Assembly: GCA_018698675.1 (NCBI GenBank)
Contig: JABIPA010000037.1
Coordinates: 1-34,602 of the forward strand
DNA: 34,602 nucleotides
Origin: a bacterium
GTDB lineage: Bacteria > Margulisbacteria > Marinamargulisbacteria > JABIPA01
Direction of reading: 5' to 3'
A program made the position numbers and the translations under genes. The notes below the pieces were generated by a model. It made no database searches, was not told the DNA's origin, and was given only the letters and a program-made list of their open reading frames with translations. Shown here in pieces: positions 26,817 through 34,258 of this stretch (the stretch's first letter is position 1; every line of letters starts with the position of its first letter).

Positions 26817-27647
26817 ATGGATAAAAACCAAAACTATTTTCTACTCAATGGACGTACATTTGATAAAATATCAAAAACGTTTTCAGTTACAAATCTCTTA
26901 GTTAAAAACGGAAAAGTTTCTGGAATAGGTTATCTGCCAGACGACCTAGACGTGCCTGTATATGATTTAGATAGAGCCTATATATTCCACAATATTACGG
27001 ACAGTTACTCTATAAAAACACCTCCTTCAAAAGAAAAAACTTCCGACGTCGTTTTTGAAGGAGTTCCAGACTTAGACAAACTCTCAATTACAACTAAAGG
27101 GTTTTCAATCCCATTTCCTCACCAAGTTATAAAACCTTCGGAGATTCATTCGTTTAAGCCAGATAATAGGATTTCCTTTTTCATCTATCCAATACAATCC
27201 AAATCCGATATTTTACTTTTCGAAAAATTAAAACAAGAAAATCCATCAAGCCAATTATTTGGGGGCGTCAGTTGGGACTATTTCAATGAAAAATCAAACG
27301 TTTTGTCGTCTGATAAAGAATTCATAAGTTACGGAATTAAAAATGGAACACTAAATTGGGTTAGTGGAAATTCAGAAAACAATTCTGTATCGAATGCCCT
27401 TTCAAACTGGATTTTAAAAAAAATAGGAACCATTGAAGAATTTGCTTTAGCGCTCATAAGTTCAAATCATTCTCTTCTAAATATTAAACCAGCTGGATTA
27501 ACCTTATTCCAAAAACCGAACGTATTGATTTTAAAAGAAAATAAACAAACGTCGCCAACCAACGATAAAAAAAGTTGGGATACGATTATGACGATTCATC
27601 AAGGAGAAATCCAAAAAAACACTTTATCTCAACAAAAAGCATATTAA
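26817..27647 (+). CDS. Shrunken amidohydrolase (dihydroorotase-like) protein lacking the metal site
   Basis: 276 residues. The N-terminus, YFLLNGRTFDKISKTFSVTN then LLVKNGKVSGIG, matches the first beta strands of dihydroorotase/hydantoinase-type amidohydrolases. The C-terminus (about 215-265; LLNIKPAGLTLFQKPNVLIL, then WDTIMTIHQGEI) matches their closing strands. Where the HxH metal motif should follow the first strands, the sequence is YDLDRAYIFHNITDSYS with no HxH; no later metal ligand is evident, and the barrel is about 150 residues shorter than active enzymes. It is therefore probably non-catalytic, like the pseudo-dihydroorotases that pair with aspartate transcarbamoylase in some bacteria, but no pyrB is nearby. 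ATG at 26817 lies two bases after the polA stop, with GGAAGGAAG upstream. The family call is by pattern only. Confidence 0.5.
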   Translation: MDKNQNYFLLNGRTFDKISKTFSVTNLLVKNGKVSGIGYLPDDLDVPVYDLDRAYIFHNITDSYSIKTPPSKEKTSDVVFEGVPDLDKLSITTKGFSIPFPHQVIKPSEIHSFKPDNRISFFIYPIQSKSDILLFEKLKQENPSSQLFGGVSWDYFNEKSNVLSSDKEFISYGIKNGTLNWVSGNSENNSVSNALSNWILKKIGTIEEFALALISSNHSLLNIKPAGLTLFQKPNVLILKENKQTSPTNDKKSWDTIMTIHQGEIQKNTLSQQKAY

Positions 27648-27819
27648 TAATTTTGAAAATAAAAAAAAGAAGCAATTTAACGAAAAAAACAGAGATAACG
27701 ATTCAAAACAAAGCAATACCACAAGAAAATAAGATAAAATAAGTACAAATAGAAAAATAAAACTCAATTATTAACGATATACATATGTTTTGACAGTTAA
27801 ATTTTTTTGATAAATTAGG

Positions 27820-27926
27820 TATAATTTTGAGACGCTAATAATCAGGCCTATAAAAAGACCAAATTTAGCCTTAAAAAAATTAAATTTAATGTCAATTGGA
27901 ATCAAAAATTGAAAAGAGGAAATCAA
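27820..27926 (+). promoter_or_regulatory. Promoter and structured leader of the glycine cleavage operon
   Basis: TATAAT at 27820-27825 with a weak -35 (TTAAAT, 27797-27802, 17 bases upstream) gives a leader of about 95 bases. A TTGACA at 27790-27795 is too far for this -10. The leader offers two mutually exclusive stems: 27844-27850 with 27866-27871 (one bulge), and 27861-27867 with 27881-27887 (AAATTTA/TAAATTT). It has no glycine-riboswitch core. The region 27648-27819 shows no gene. Confidence 0.4.
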
Positions 27927-28295
27927 ATGATAAAATACACAAATGATCATGAATGGGTAAAAGAAGAATCTGATGGATATACTATCGGAATTTCAGAATA
28001 TGCAATTGACGAATTAGGAGAAATTGTTTTCGTTGAGTTACCTGAAGAAAACGCTGAAATTAAAAAAGAAGACGAATTTGGAACAATAGAATCTGTAAAA
28101 ACAGTTTCAAGTCTTTACATGCCAATTGATGGAACAATTACATCCATAAACCAAAAACTTATTGATGAACCTAGCCTACTTAATGACAACGCCAAAGATT
28201 TTGAATGGTTAATTAAAATAAAAACTGATTCAAAAGAACAATTTAATACATTAATGAGTGAAAAAGAATATCAGGACTTCCTGGAAACGTTATAA
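27927..28295 (+). CDS. gcvH: Glycine cleavage system H protein
   Basis: 122 residues. The lipoyl carrier moves the aminomethyl group between the P, T and L proteins. The family start YTNDHEWV is followed by the strand pattern GISEYAIDELGEIVFVELPE, then ESVKTVSSLYMPIDGTI, whose K58 is the lipoylation site. The usual Gly-Trp near the end appears as EWLIKI. ATG at 27927 is chosen, with GAGGAAA before it; a TTG at 27909 would only add six residues. The stop overlaps the gcvPA start by one base (TAATG). No gcvT lies in this operon. Confidence 0.96.
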   Translation: MIKYTNDHEWVKEESDGYTIGISEYAIDELGEIVFVELPEENAEIKKEDEFGTIESVKTVSSLYMPIDGTITSINQKLIDEPSLLNDNAKDFEWLIKIKTDSKEQFNTLMSEKEYQDFLETL

Positions 28296-29641
28296 TGTAT
28301 TATTCACCAATTACAGAATCTCAAAAAAGCGACCTATTAGCTTTTTTAGGTAAAGAAAAAGCATCTGACCTGTTTGAAGATATTCCAAAATCAAATAGAC
28401 CAACCTCTTTCGATGGGCTTCCTAGTCTATCTGAAATTGATATAATGAAATCAAGTAAAAGTTTTGCTTCAAAAAATAAAAATTCTGACGATTACGTATC
28501 CTTCTTAGGAGGAGGTATTGGTGATCATTATATCCCATCAATCATAAAACACATTGCTGGGCGGTCTGAATTTTATTCTTCATATACGCCGTACCAGCCA
28601 GAAATAAGCCAAGGAAATCTTAGAGTAATTTTTGAATTCCAAACAATGATTAGTGAACTAATGGGATTAGACATCGCAAATGCGTCATTATATGACGGAG
28701 CGTCTGCACTTGCTGAAGCGTGTGTCGTAGCAATAAATGCAAAAAAGAAGTTTAAAGTATTGGTTCCAGATCGTATTCCTCCAAATTATAAAGAAGTTTT
28801 AAAAACATATTTAGAACCAAAAGGTGTCACGATAGACTATTTTAATTCTGAACTGTTTTACCATTTTAATGTGAGCGACTTTAAGAAAAAAATATCTGAA
28901 GAATATGCAGCTGCAGTTCTGCCTTATCCCGATTTTTTTGGAAACGTAATTAACTTTTCGGAGATTACAGAATACGCGGCATCAAAAAATGTTGCTTCTA
29001 TATTTTTATGTAACCCAACGTCTTTAGCCCTACTAACATCACCTGGAGAATTAGGGGCTGACATTGCAGTAGCTGAAGGAATTAATTTAGGAATAGCTAA
29101 TTTTTACGGAGGACCTGGATTAGGTTTAATTGCCGCTAAAAAAGAATATTTACGACTATTGCCTGGAAGAATTGTAGGAGAAACCGTCGATAAAGAGGGA
29201 AAAACTGGATATGTACTGACCTTCCAAACGAGAGAACAACATATCAGACGCGAAAAATCTTTATCGAACATATGCACAAATCAAGGGTTAATGGCTCTAT
29301 GCGCAACTCTCTTTCTTTCATATATGGGTCCAAACGGTTTAAGAAAAGCAGCTGAACAATGTTATAAAAAATCTGAATATCTGAAAAACGAATGTTCTAA
29401 ATTAAAAGGGTTTGAAGTTCTAAATCGGACGCCAACGTATAACGAATTTCTCTTGTCGCTGCCTACCGACGCAGAACACATTTTATCTCGCTTAAAAAAG
29501 AAAAATATTTTAGCAGGATTAAGCATGGCTCCTTATTATAAATCGGCTAAAAATGTCATATTAATAAGCGTTACTGAAATGAAGTCACAAATCGAACTTA
29601 ATTTACTAATCGATGCTTTAAAGGAGTTTGAAGAAAAATGA
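28295..29641 (+). CDS. gcvPA: Glycine dehydrogenase (decarboxylating) subunit 1
   Basis: 448 residues, the N-terminal half of the split P protein. With subunit 2 it decarboxylates glycine and passes the methylamine group to GcvH. Characteristic segments: FLGGGIGDHYIPSIIKH, YTPYQPEISQGNLR, LDIANASLYDGASALAEA, FYGGPGLGLIAAK and QTREQHIRREKSLSNICTNQ. This subunit lacks the PLP lysine, as expected. It overlaps gcvH by one base and gcvPB by four (ATGA), so the three proteins are made from one coupled message. Confidence 0.97.
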   Translation: MYYSPITESQKSDLLAFLGKEKASDLFEDIPKSNRPTSFDGLPSLSEIDIMKSSKSFASKNKNSDDYVSFLGGGIGDHYIPSIIKHIAGRSEFYSSYTPYQPEISQGNLRVIFEFQTMISELMGLDIANASLYDGASALAEACVVAINAKKKFKVLVPDRIPPNYKEVLKTYLEPKGVTIDYFNSELFYHFNVSDFKKKISEEYAAAVLPYPDFFGNVINFSEITEYAASKNVASIFLCNPTSLALLTSPGELGADIAVAEGINLGIANFYGGPGLGLIAAKKEYLRLLPGRIVGETVDKEGKTGYVLTFQTREQHIRREKSLSNICTNQGLMALCATLFLSYMGPNGLRKAAEQCYKKSEYLKNECSKLKGFEVLNRTPTYNEFLLSLPTDAEHILSRLKKKNILAGLSMAPYYKSAKNVILISVTEMKSQIELNLLIDALKEFEEK

Positions 29642-31167
29642 CAACTCAAACAACAGAAAATTTAAAAAAACCGGAAACAAACGACGAAACAGTTTCTCAA
29701 ACTAACGAATTATCTAAAGAAAAGAATTTAATCTATGATTATTCTCTTCAGGGAAAGTCGGCTTGTCGGCTTCCAAGCGATTTTTTACCACAAATTAATT
29801 TCAATAGCTTAGAAAAGAATGGACTACTAAGAACTGAAAAACCCAGACTTCCTGAAGTATCTGAAATCGAGATCGTAAGACATTATACAAAATTATCAAA
29901 ACTAAATTATGGAATTGATGACGGATTCTATCCATTAGGATCTTGTACAATGAAATACAATCCAAAGATTAATGAAGATGTAGCTAGTATCGACGGTTTC
30001 AAAAATGCACATCCTCACCAAGACGAAAGCGATTGCCAAGGTACACTTGCGTTACTTTATGATCTTGAGAAAAGTTTATGCAAAATTTTTGGGTTTTCTG
30101 CTTTTTCTTTACAACCTTCTGCAGGTGCCCAAGGAGAGTATGTTGGTCTATTAATTATGAAGGCATATCATAAAAACAACAAAAATCTAAATAAAAACGT
30201 TATTCTTATTCCAGATTCTGCACACGGAACAAATCCTGCATCTGTTACCGGAGTTGGTTGGAAAGCAGTAAATGTAAAAACCATAGACGGACAAATGGAT
30301 TTGGACGATTTAAAATCAAAATTAAACGACGACGTTGCAGGACTCATGATTACGAACCCAAATACACTAGGCGTTTACGATAAAAACATTGCAACGATCA
30401 CAAAACTCATACACGACGTTGACGGACTTGTTTACTGGGATGGCGCAAACGCAAATGCAATTATGGGATATGCTTCTCCAGCTGTTTCTGGATTCGATAT
30501 CTGCCATTTAAACCTACATAAAACATTCTCGACTCCTCACGGTGGTGGTGGACCTGGTGCTGGACCTGTAGGCGTAGTTGAAAGCTTAATAAAATATTTG
30601 CCTGCACCTAGAGTTATTCGAGACAAAAATGGCTATCGTTATGACAAAGGTACTAAAGACTCTGTTGGACGAGTGCATGGTTTTTTTGGAAATATTGGAA
30701 TTTTAGTTCGAGCTTATACCTATATCAGAAGTTTAGGAAGCGAAGGACTAAAAGAAGTTTCTGAGAACACGGTTCTTTTAGCAAACTATATGAAGAAAAA
30801 ACTAGAACCACATTACGATATCGTTACACCGTCTCCTTGTAAACATGAGTTTATAATTTCCCTAAAAAGAGAGAAAAAAGAATACGGTATTAGAGCCTTA
30901 GACGTTGCAAAAAGGCTTATGGACTATGGATTTCATCCTCCTACGATATATTTTCCTCTGATCGTACCTGAAGCACTAATGATTGAAACACCAGAATCAG
31001 AACCTGTTGCAGAAATCGACAAATTTATTGAAGCAATGATAAAAATTAAAGAAGAAATAATTTCTGAACCTAACCTTCTTCATGAAGCACCAATCAAAGC
31101 GCCTTATCGACGATTTGATGAAGCTCGGGCTGTTAAGCAACCAAAGCTTACATACTTTTGGACCTAA
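29638..31167 (+). CDS. gcvPB: Glycine dehydrogenase (decarboxylating) subunit 2
   Basis: 509 residues, the PLP-carrying C-terminal half of the split P protein. The Schiff-base lysine is about residue 295 in LNLHKTFSTPHGGGGPGAGP. Other diagnostic parts are GIDDGFYPLGSCTMKYNPKI, FSLQPSAGAQGEY, PDSAHGTNPASV and the C-terminal GFHPPTIYFPLIVPEALMIE. Some 30 extra Thr/Glu/Asn-rich residues precede the family core (which starts near LIYDYSLQGK) and look like a disordered tail. The ATGA overlap with gcvPA fixes the start. The hairpin at 31212-31250 follows the gene. Confidence 0.97.
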   Translation: MTTQTTENLKKPETNDETVSQTNELSKEKNLIYDYSLQGKSACRLPSDFLPQINFNSLEKNGLLRTEKPRLPEVSEIEIVRHYTKLSKLNYGIDDGFYPLGSCTMKYNPKINEDVASIDGFKNAHPHQDESDCQGTLALLYDLEKSLCKIFGFSAFSLQPSAGAQGEYVGLLIMKAYHKNNKNLNKNVILIPDSAHGTNPASVTGVGWKAVNVKTIDGQMDLDDLKSKLNDDVAGLMITNPNTLGVYDKNIATITKLIHDVDGLVYWDGANANAIMGYASPAVSGFDICHLNLHKTFSTPHGGGGPGAGPVGVVESLIKYLPAPRVIRDKNGYRYDKGTKDSVGRVHGFFGNIGILVRAYTYIRSLGSEGLKEVSENTVLLANYMKKKLEPHYDIVTPSPCKHEFIISLKREKKEYGIRALDVAKRLMDYGFHPPTIYFPLIVPEALMIETPESEPVAEIDKFIEAMIKIKEEIISEPNLLHEAPIKAPYRRFDEARAVKQPKLTYFWT

Positions 31168-31211
31168 TTAAACCAGAAGCTACTTCATAAAATATTACAT
31201 TAGCATTCTAA

Positions 31212-31250
31212 TTTTAGACTAGAAGGACAATTTTACCTTCTAGTCTAAAA
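31212..31250. terminator. Perfect 15-bp hairpin between convergent genes
   Basis: TTTTAGACTAGAAGG (31212-31226) and its exact reverse complement (31236-31250) enclose a nine-base loop. Position between gcvPB and the convergent ankyrin-like gene suggests a shared terminator. On both strands the stem is followed by A-rich sequence and preceded by T, the reverse of a canonical intrinsic terminator, so the mechanism is unclear. Confidence 0.6.
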
Positions 31251-31306
31251 AAATAAATTCACACAATTCCAAAATAAGAAATTGATAACTTAAGTAAATT
31301 TATCTT

Positions 31307-32149
31307 TTAAACATGTTTTAAAGTTTTTAATATTTTATACAGATCCGAGCGTTCGGAAGATTGAAAAAAAGAAACGATTGATATTCCATTTTTATTCTTC
31401 AGGGAAAAATCTATTGAGTCATAGTATTCATCCAACAAGAATCTAAAAAAATCAGGTCGATAAAAATCCAAATGAAGTAGGTTTTTGTCATTAATAATGG
31501 AAGGGTTTATTTGAATAAGCATAGATAGAACATCTTCCTTTTTGAAATAAACGGCATAATCAATTAGTTCATTAAAGCCATCGATCAAATAAGCATCCAT
31601 TTCCATTTTTATAACTTTAGAAAGAAAAACTTTTATGAACATGTCATTTCTAAAAATTATAGAAAGTTCTAAAGGACGGCGACCTAGGGTGTCTTTTTTA
31701 TTCAAATCATCGATACTCAACATCTTATCGACAAAATCCAGATAGTATCCAATATGTTTCAATTTTTTTAATTCCCTTGTCGCTAAATCATGTAATACAA
31801 AAGTCATAGAATGAGTAAATTCTTTATTTAAATGCTTTCCGGTTGTTTGATATATTCTAAAAATCATCGTCGCCAATACCCAGTTTTCGTTCTCAATTGC
31901 CATTTCAACCACTGACTTATCTTCAAAGTTTTTAACATCCAAGACATTAAAAAAGGGACTCAATTTGGCAATAGTATCCTCGTCGGAAATACCCTCAACT
32001 TTTAACTGGTTTTTACTTAATAAATGAAGGAGGTTTTGACCGTTTGAATCTAAAAACTGACATAGTGCCTGTTTGTCATCGAGTAACCTGTTAAACAAAA
32101 CCTTCGTTAAGGAACCGGAGAAGAACCCCACCATTTTCTCTCTTTTCAT
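31307..32149 (-). CDS. Ankyrin-like helical-repeat protein of unknown function
   Basis: 280 residues. Divergent ankyrin-type units are visible: LDSNGQNLLHLLSKNQ, NFEDKSVVEMAIENENWVLA, DTLGRRPLELSIIFRNDMFI and FNELIDYAVYFKKEDVLSML, each about 33 residues with the loop-helix-helix pattern but lacking the strict TPLH motif. This suggests a protein-binding scaffold. No enzyme motif, signal peptide or membrane segment is seen. ATG at 32149 is preferred; the frame extends to a TTG at 32182 without a better ribosome binding site. It lies 103 bases after the dehydrogenase gene on the same strand and converges on gcvPB. Confidence 0.6.
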   Translation of the reverse strand: MKREKMVGFFSGSLTKVLFNRLLDDKQALCQFLDSNGQNLLHLLSKNQLKVEGISDEDTIAKLSPFFNVLDVKNFEDKSVVEMAIENENWVLATMIFRIYQTTGKHLNKEFTHSMTFVLHDLATRELKKLKHIGYYLDFVDKMLSIDDLNKKDTLGRRPLELSIIFRNDMFIKVFLSKVIKMEMDAYLIDGFNELIDYAVYFKKEDVLSMLIQINPSIINDKNLLHLDFYRPDFFRFLLDEYYDSIDFSLKNKNGISIVSFFQSSERSDLYKILKTLKHV

Positions 32150-32252
32150 ATTAAAAAAATTCCCATATATGATAAAAATCAAACGTGAAAATTTTGAATA
32201 ATTTAAAAAATAGAAAATTTTTAAAAATAATATATAAGCTATTCGACTAAAT

Positions 32253-33038
32253 TTAAGAATTCAATTCTTTAAAGTCTTTAGATGTATCCTTATCATTTTT
32301 AAACCGCCTTACAAACAAATCATATAAAAACACAGGAGAGACTCTCGCTAGTTTAACTAAAAATGACAATGGAAATGGGAAAGAATAAACCGCTTTTCGT
32401 TTTTTAATTGCATCGTAAATAATAGAACCACCCGTTTCCATACTCATTAAAAATGGCATTTTAAATCTATTTTTATCTGTTAAAGGGGTTTTTATATAAC
32501 CTGGATTAATAACCGATACATCAATATTAAATTCAGAAACATCCAAACGAAGACTTTCCAAAAAAGTAAACATAGCAGCCTTGCTCGAACAATAAGCTCC
32601 AGCTCCAGGTAGCCCCCTATACGCGGCCAAACTTCCAATTCCAACAACGTGACCTTGTCGGTTATCAATCATATCTGGTAAAACCGCATGAATCAGATTT
32701 AAAACCCCAAATACATTTGTCTGAAAAACCTTTTCGAATACACGAATGTTAAAATTATTACCTGAAGACGCTATACTCACGCCTGCATTTGCTACTATAC
32801 AATCAATTAATCCCAGTTTAGATTTACACTCTGAAACTGCAGACTCAACAGATAATTTATCTCGAACGTCACAAGAAACAACTAAAAAGGAATCAGAGTA
32901 TAAAGAAAGAATACGCTTTAAATTCTCACATCGCTGTTTATTTCTACCTAATCCGCAAACCTTATGCCCTTCTTTTGCATATCTTTCGGCCAAATACAAA
33001 CCAATTCCAGAAGTAGCTCCGCTAATAATAATAACCAT
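32253..33038 (-). CDS. Short-chain dehydrogenase/reductase (SDR)
   Basis: 261 residues of classical SDR. The NAD(P)-binding glycine motif is SGATSGIG near the N-terminus (residues 6-13), followed by VANAG and the catalytic Ser/Tyr/Lys set in GIGSLAAYRG...AYCSSKAA. The PGYIKTPLT segment closes the cofactor site. The C-terminal tail has a hydrophobic stretch (PLSFLVKLARVSPVFLYDLF) that may associate with membrane or substrate. ATG at 33038 begins two residues before the first Rossmann strand; the frame extends to a TTG at 33107, but those residues do not match the family. Substrate is unknown. Divergent from ilvE. Confidence 0.88.
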   Translation of the reverse strand: MVIIISGATSGIGLYLAERYAKEGHKVCGLGRNKQRCENLKRILSLYSDSFLVVSCDVRDKLSVESAVSECKSKLGLIDCIVANAGVSIASSGNNFNIRVFEKVFQTNVFGVLNLIHAVLPDMIDNRQGHVVGIGSLAAYRGLPGAGAYCSSKAAMFTFLESLRLDVSEFNIDVSVINPGYIKTPLTDKNRFKMPFLMSMETGGSIIYDAIKKRKAVYSFPFPLSFLVKLARVSPVFLYDLFVRRFKNDKDTSKDFKELNS

Positions 33039-33156
33039 AGAGAACCATTGTATTGCATTTTTATGACAAAACCTACGGATTTTTTCCGACCAAATATATA
33101 CAGTCAAATTTGGAAAATATAATTTCGATTCTCTTCAATAAAAATATAATTGAAAC

Positions 33157-33185
33157 TTGGGTTTAATGACCCAATTATGTATAAT
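33157..33185 (+). promoter_or_regulatory. Probable ilvE promoter with a palindrome over the -35
   Basis: TATAAT at 33180-33185, directly preceded by TG, and a weak -35 TTGGGT at 33157-33162 with a 17-base spacer. The -35 is one arm of the palindrome TTGGGT-ttaatg-ACCCAA (33157-33174), so a repressor could cover it. An AAGGAG site and the ilvE ATG follow. Confidence 0.5.
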
Positions 33186-33208
33186 TTTTAAAACTTAAGG
33201 AGTTACAT

Positions 33209-34126
33209 ATGAAAGAAACAAAATGGATCTGGAAAAACGGAAAATTAATCGATTGGAATCAAGCAACTACCCACGTATTATCTCATGGGCTTCATTATGG
33301 TTCAGCCGTTTTCGAAGGTGTCCGAGCATATGAAACACCAAAAGGCCCTGCTATTTTCAAAGCAAAAGAGCACTATGATAGGCTTATAAATTCAGCTAAA
33401 TTATATAAATTTAAAGTACCATTCACATCTGAAGAATTAATAGATGCGACAAAAAATTTAATTATTAAAAATGAATTAAAATCTTGCTATATCCGTCCAC
33501 TCGTTTATTGTGGTTATGGAGATCTTGGCATTAGCCCTGGGAAAAACCCTATTGAAACAATAATTGCAGCCTGGAACTGGGGAACATATTTAGGAGAAGA
33601 AGGCCTTACTAAAGGTGTTCGATGTAAAATGAGTTCTTGGAAACGAATTGACAGTCAAATCGTCCCAACTCAATCAAAATGTGTTGGAAATTATGCGAAT
33701 TCAATTTTAGCAAAACAAGAAGCTATAGAATGCGGATTTGACGAAGCTATTTTATTAAATTTAAAAGGAACGGTAGCTGAAGGTCCTGGCGAAAATATTT
33801 TCATGGTAAAAGATGGAATTCTAAAAACTCCTCCCGTCAGTGACCAAATATTAAACGGATTAACAAGACAATCCATTATCGAAATTGCAACCTCAAATGG
33901 GTTTATCGTTAAAGAAGAATCCATACTAAAAGACGAACTTTTACTAGCGGACGAGTTATTTTTCACGGGAACCGCCGCTGAAATAACTCCAATAAGAGAA
34001 ATTGATAACTATACGATTGGAAACGGATTAAGAGGCCCTGTAACAAAACAAGTTCAAGACGAATTTTTCTCAGCAGTAAAAGGTCAATCTCAAAAATGGA
34101 GCAACTGGCTAACATATTGTAGCTAA
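33209..34126 (+). CDS. ilvE: Branched-chain amino acid aminotransferase
   Basis: 305 residues, normal length for the fold-type IV enzyme. Catalyses the last step of valine, leucine and isoleucine synthesis, transferring the amino group from glutamate to the branched-chain 2-oxo acid. K157 in PTQSKCVGNYANS is the PLP lysine. GLHYGSAVFEGVRAY, YIRPLVYCGYGDLG, VAEGPGENIFMVKDG and LLLADELFFTGTAAEITPI are family signatures. An AAGGAG site precedes the ATG. The gene stands alone with its own promoter-like region and terminator. Confidence 0.96.
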   Translation: MKETKWIWKNGKLIDWNQATTHVLSHGLHYGSAVFEGVRAYETPKGPAIFKAKEHYDRLINSAKLYKFKVPFTSEELIDATKNLIIKNELKSCYIRPLVYCGYGDLGISPGKNPIETIIAAWNWGTYLGEEGLTKGVRCKMSSWKRIDSQIVPTQSKCVGNYANSILAKQEAIECGFDEAILLNLKGTVAEGPGENIFMVKDGILKTPPVSDQILNGLTRQSIIEIATSNGFIVKEESILKDELLLADELFFTGTAAEITPIREIDNYTIGNGLRGPVTKQVQDEFFSAVKGQSQKWSNWLTYCS

Positions 34127-34157
34127 CCCTGTACTGCATAAAATAAACTGTCAATAA

Positions 34158-34190
34158 AAACTAGCCGCCTTACCCTAGGACGGCTAGTTT
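34158..34190 (+). terminator. Intrinsic terminator of ilvE
   Basis: AAACTAGCCG (34158-34167) pairs with CGGCTAGTTT (34181-34190), extended inside by CCT/AGG with one bulged base. The stem is preceded by A-rich sequence, ends in TTT and continues AATATTT, the normal polarity for a plus-strand terminator. Confidence 0.8.
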
Positions 34191-34258
34191 AATATTTCAA
34201 ACTAACCCTGTATACAAAAAACTGGAAAAATAAATTTCAAAGAAGCAACTCATTTTTG

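Noticed and set aside
27790-27825. TTGACA and TATAAT as one consensus promoter
   Set aside because: They are 24 bases apart, too far for a sigma-70 promoter; only the TATAAT was kept.
27826-27926. Glycine riboswitch before gcvH
   Set aside because: The leader lacks the conserved glycine aptamer segments and is too short for a normal aptamer.
34123-34212. Direct repeat CTAACCCTGTA at 34123-34133 and 34202-34212 flanking the ilvE terminator, as a mobile-element target duplication
   Set aside because: The enclosed segment is only the terminator, with no inverted termini or transposase; a small local duplication or chance is more likely.
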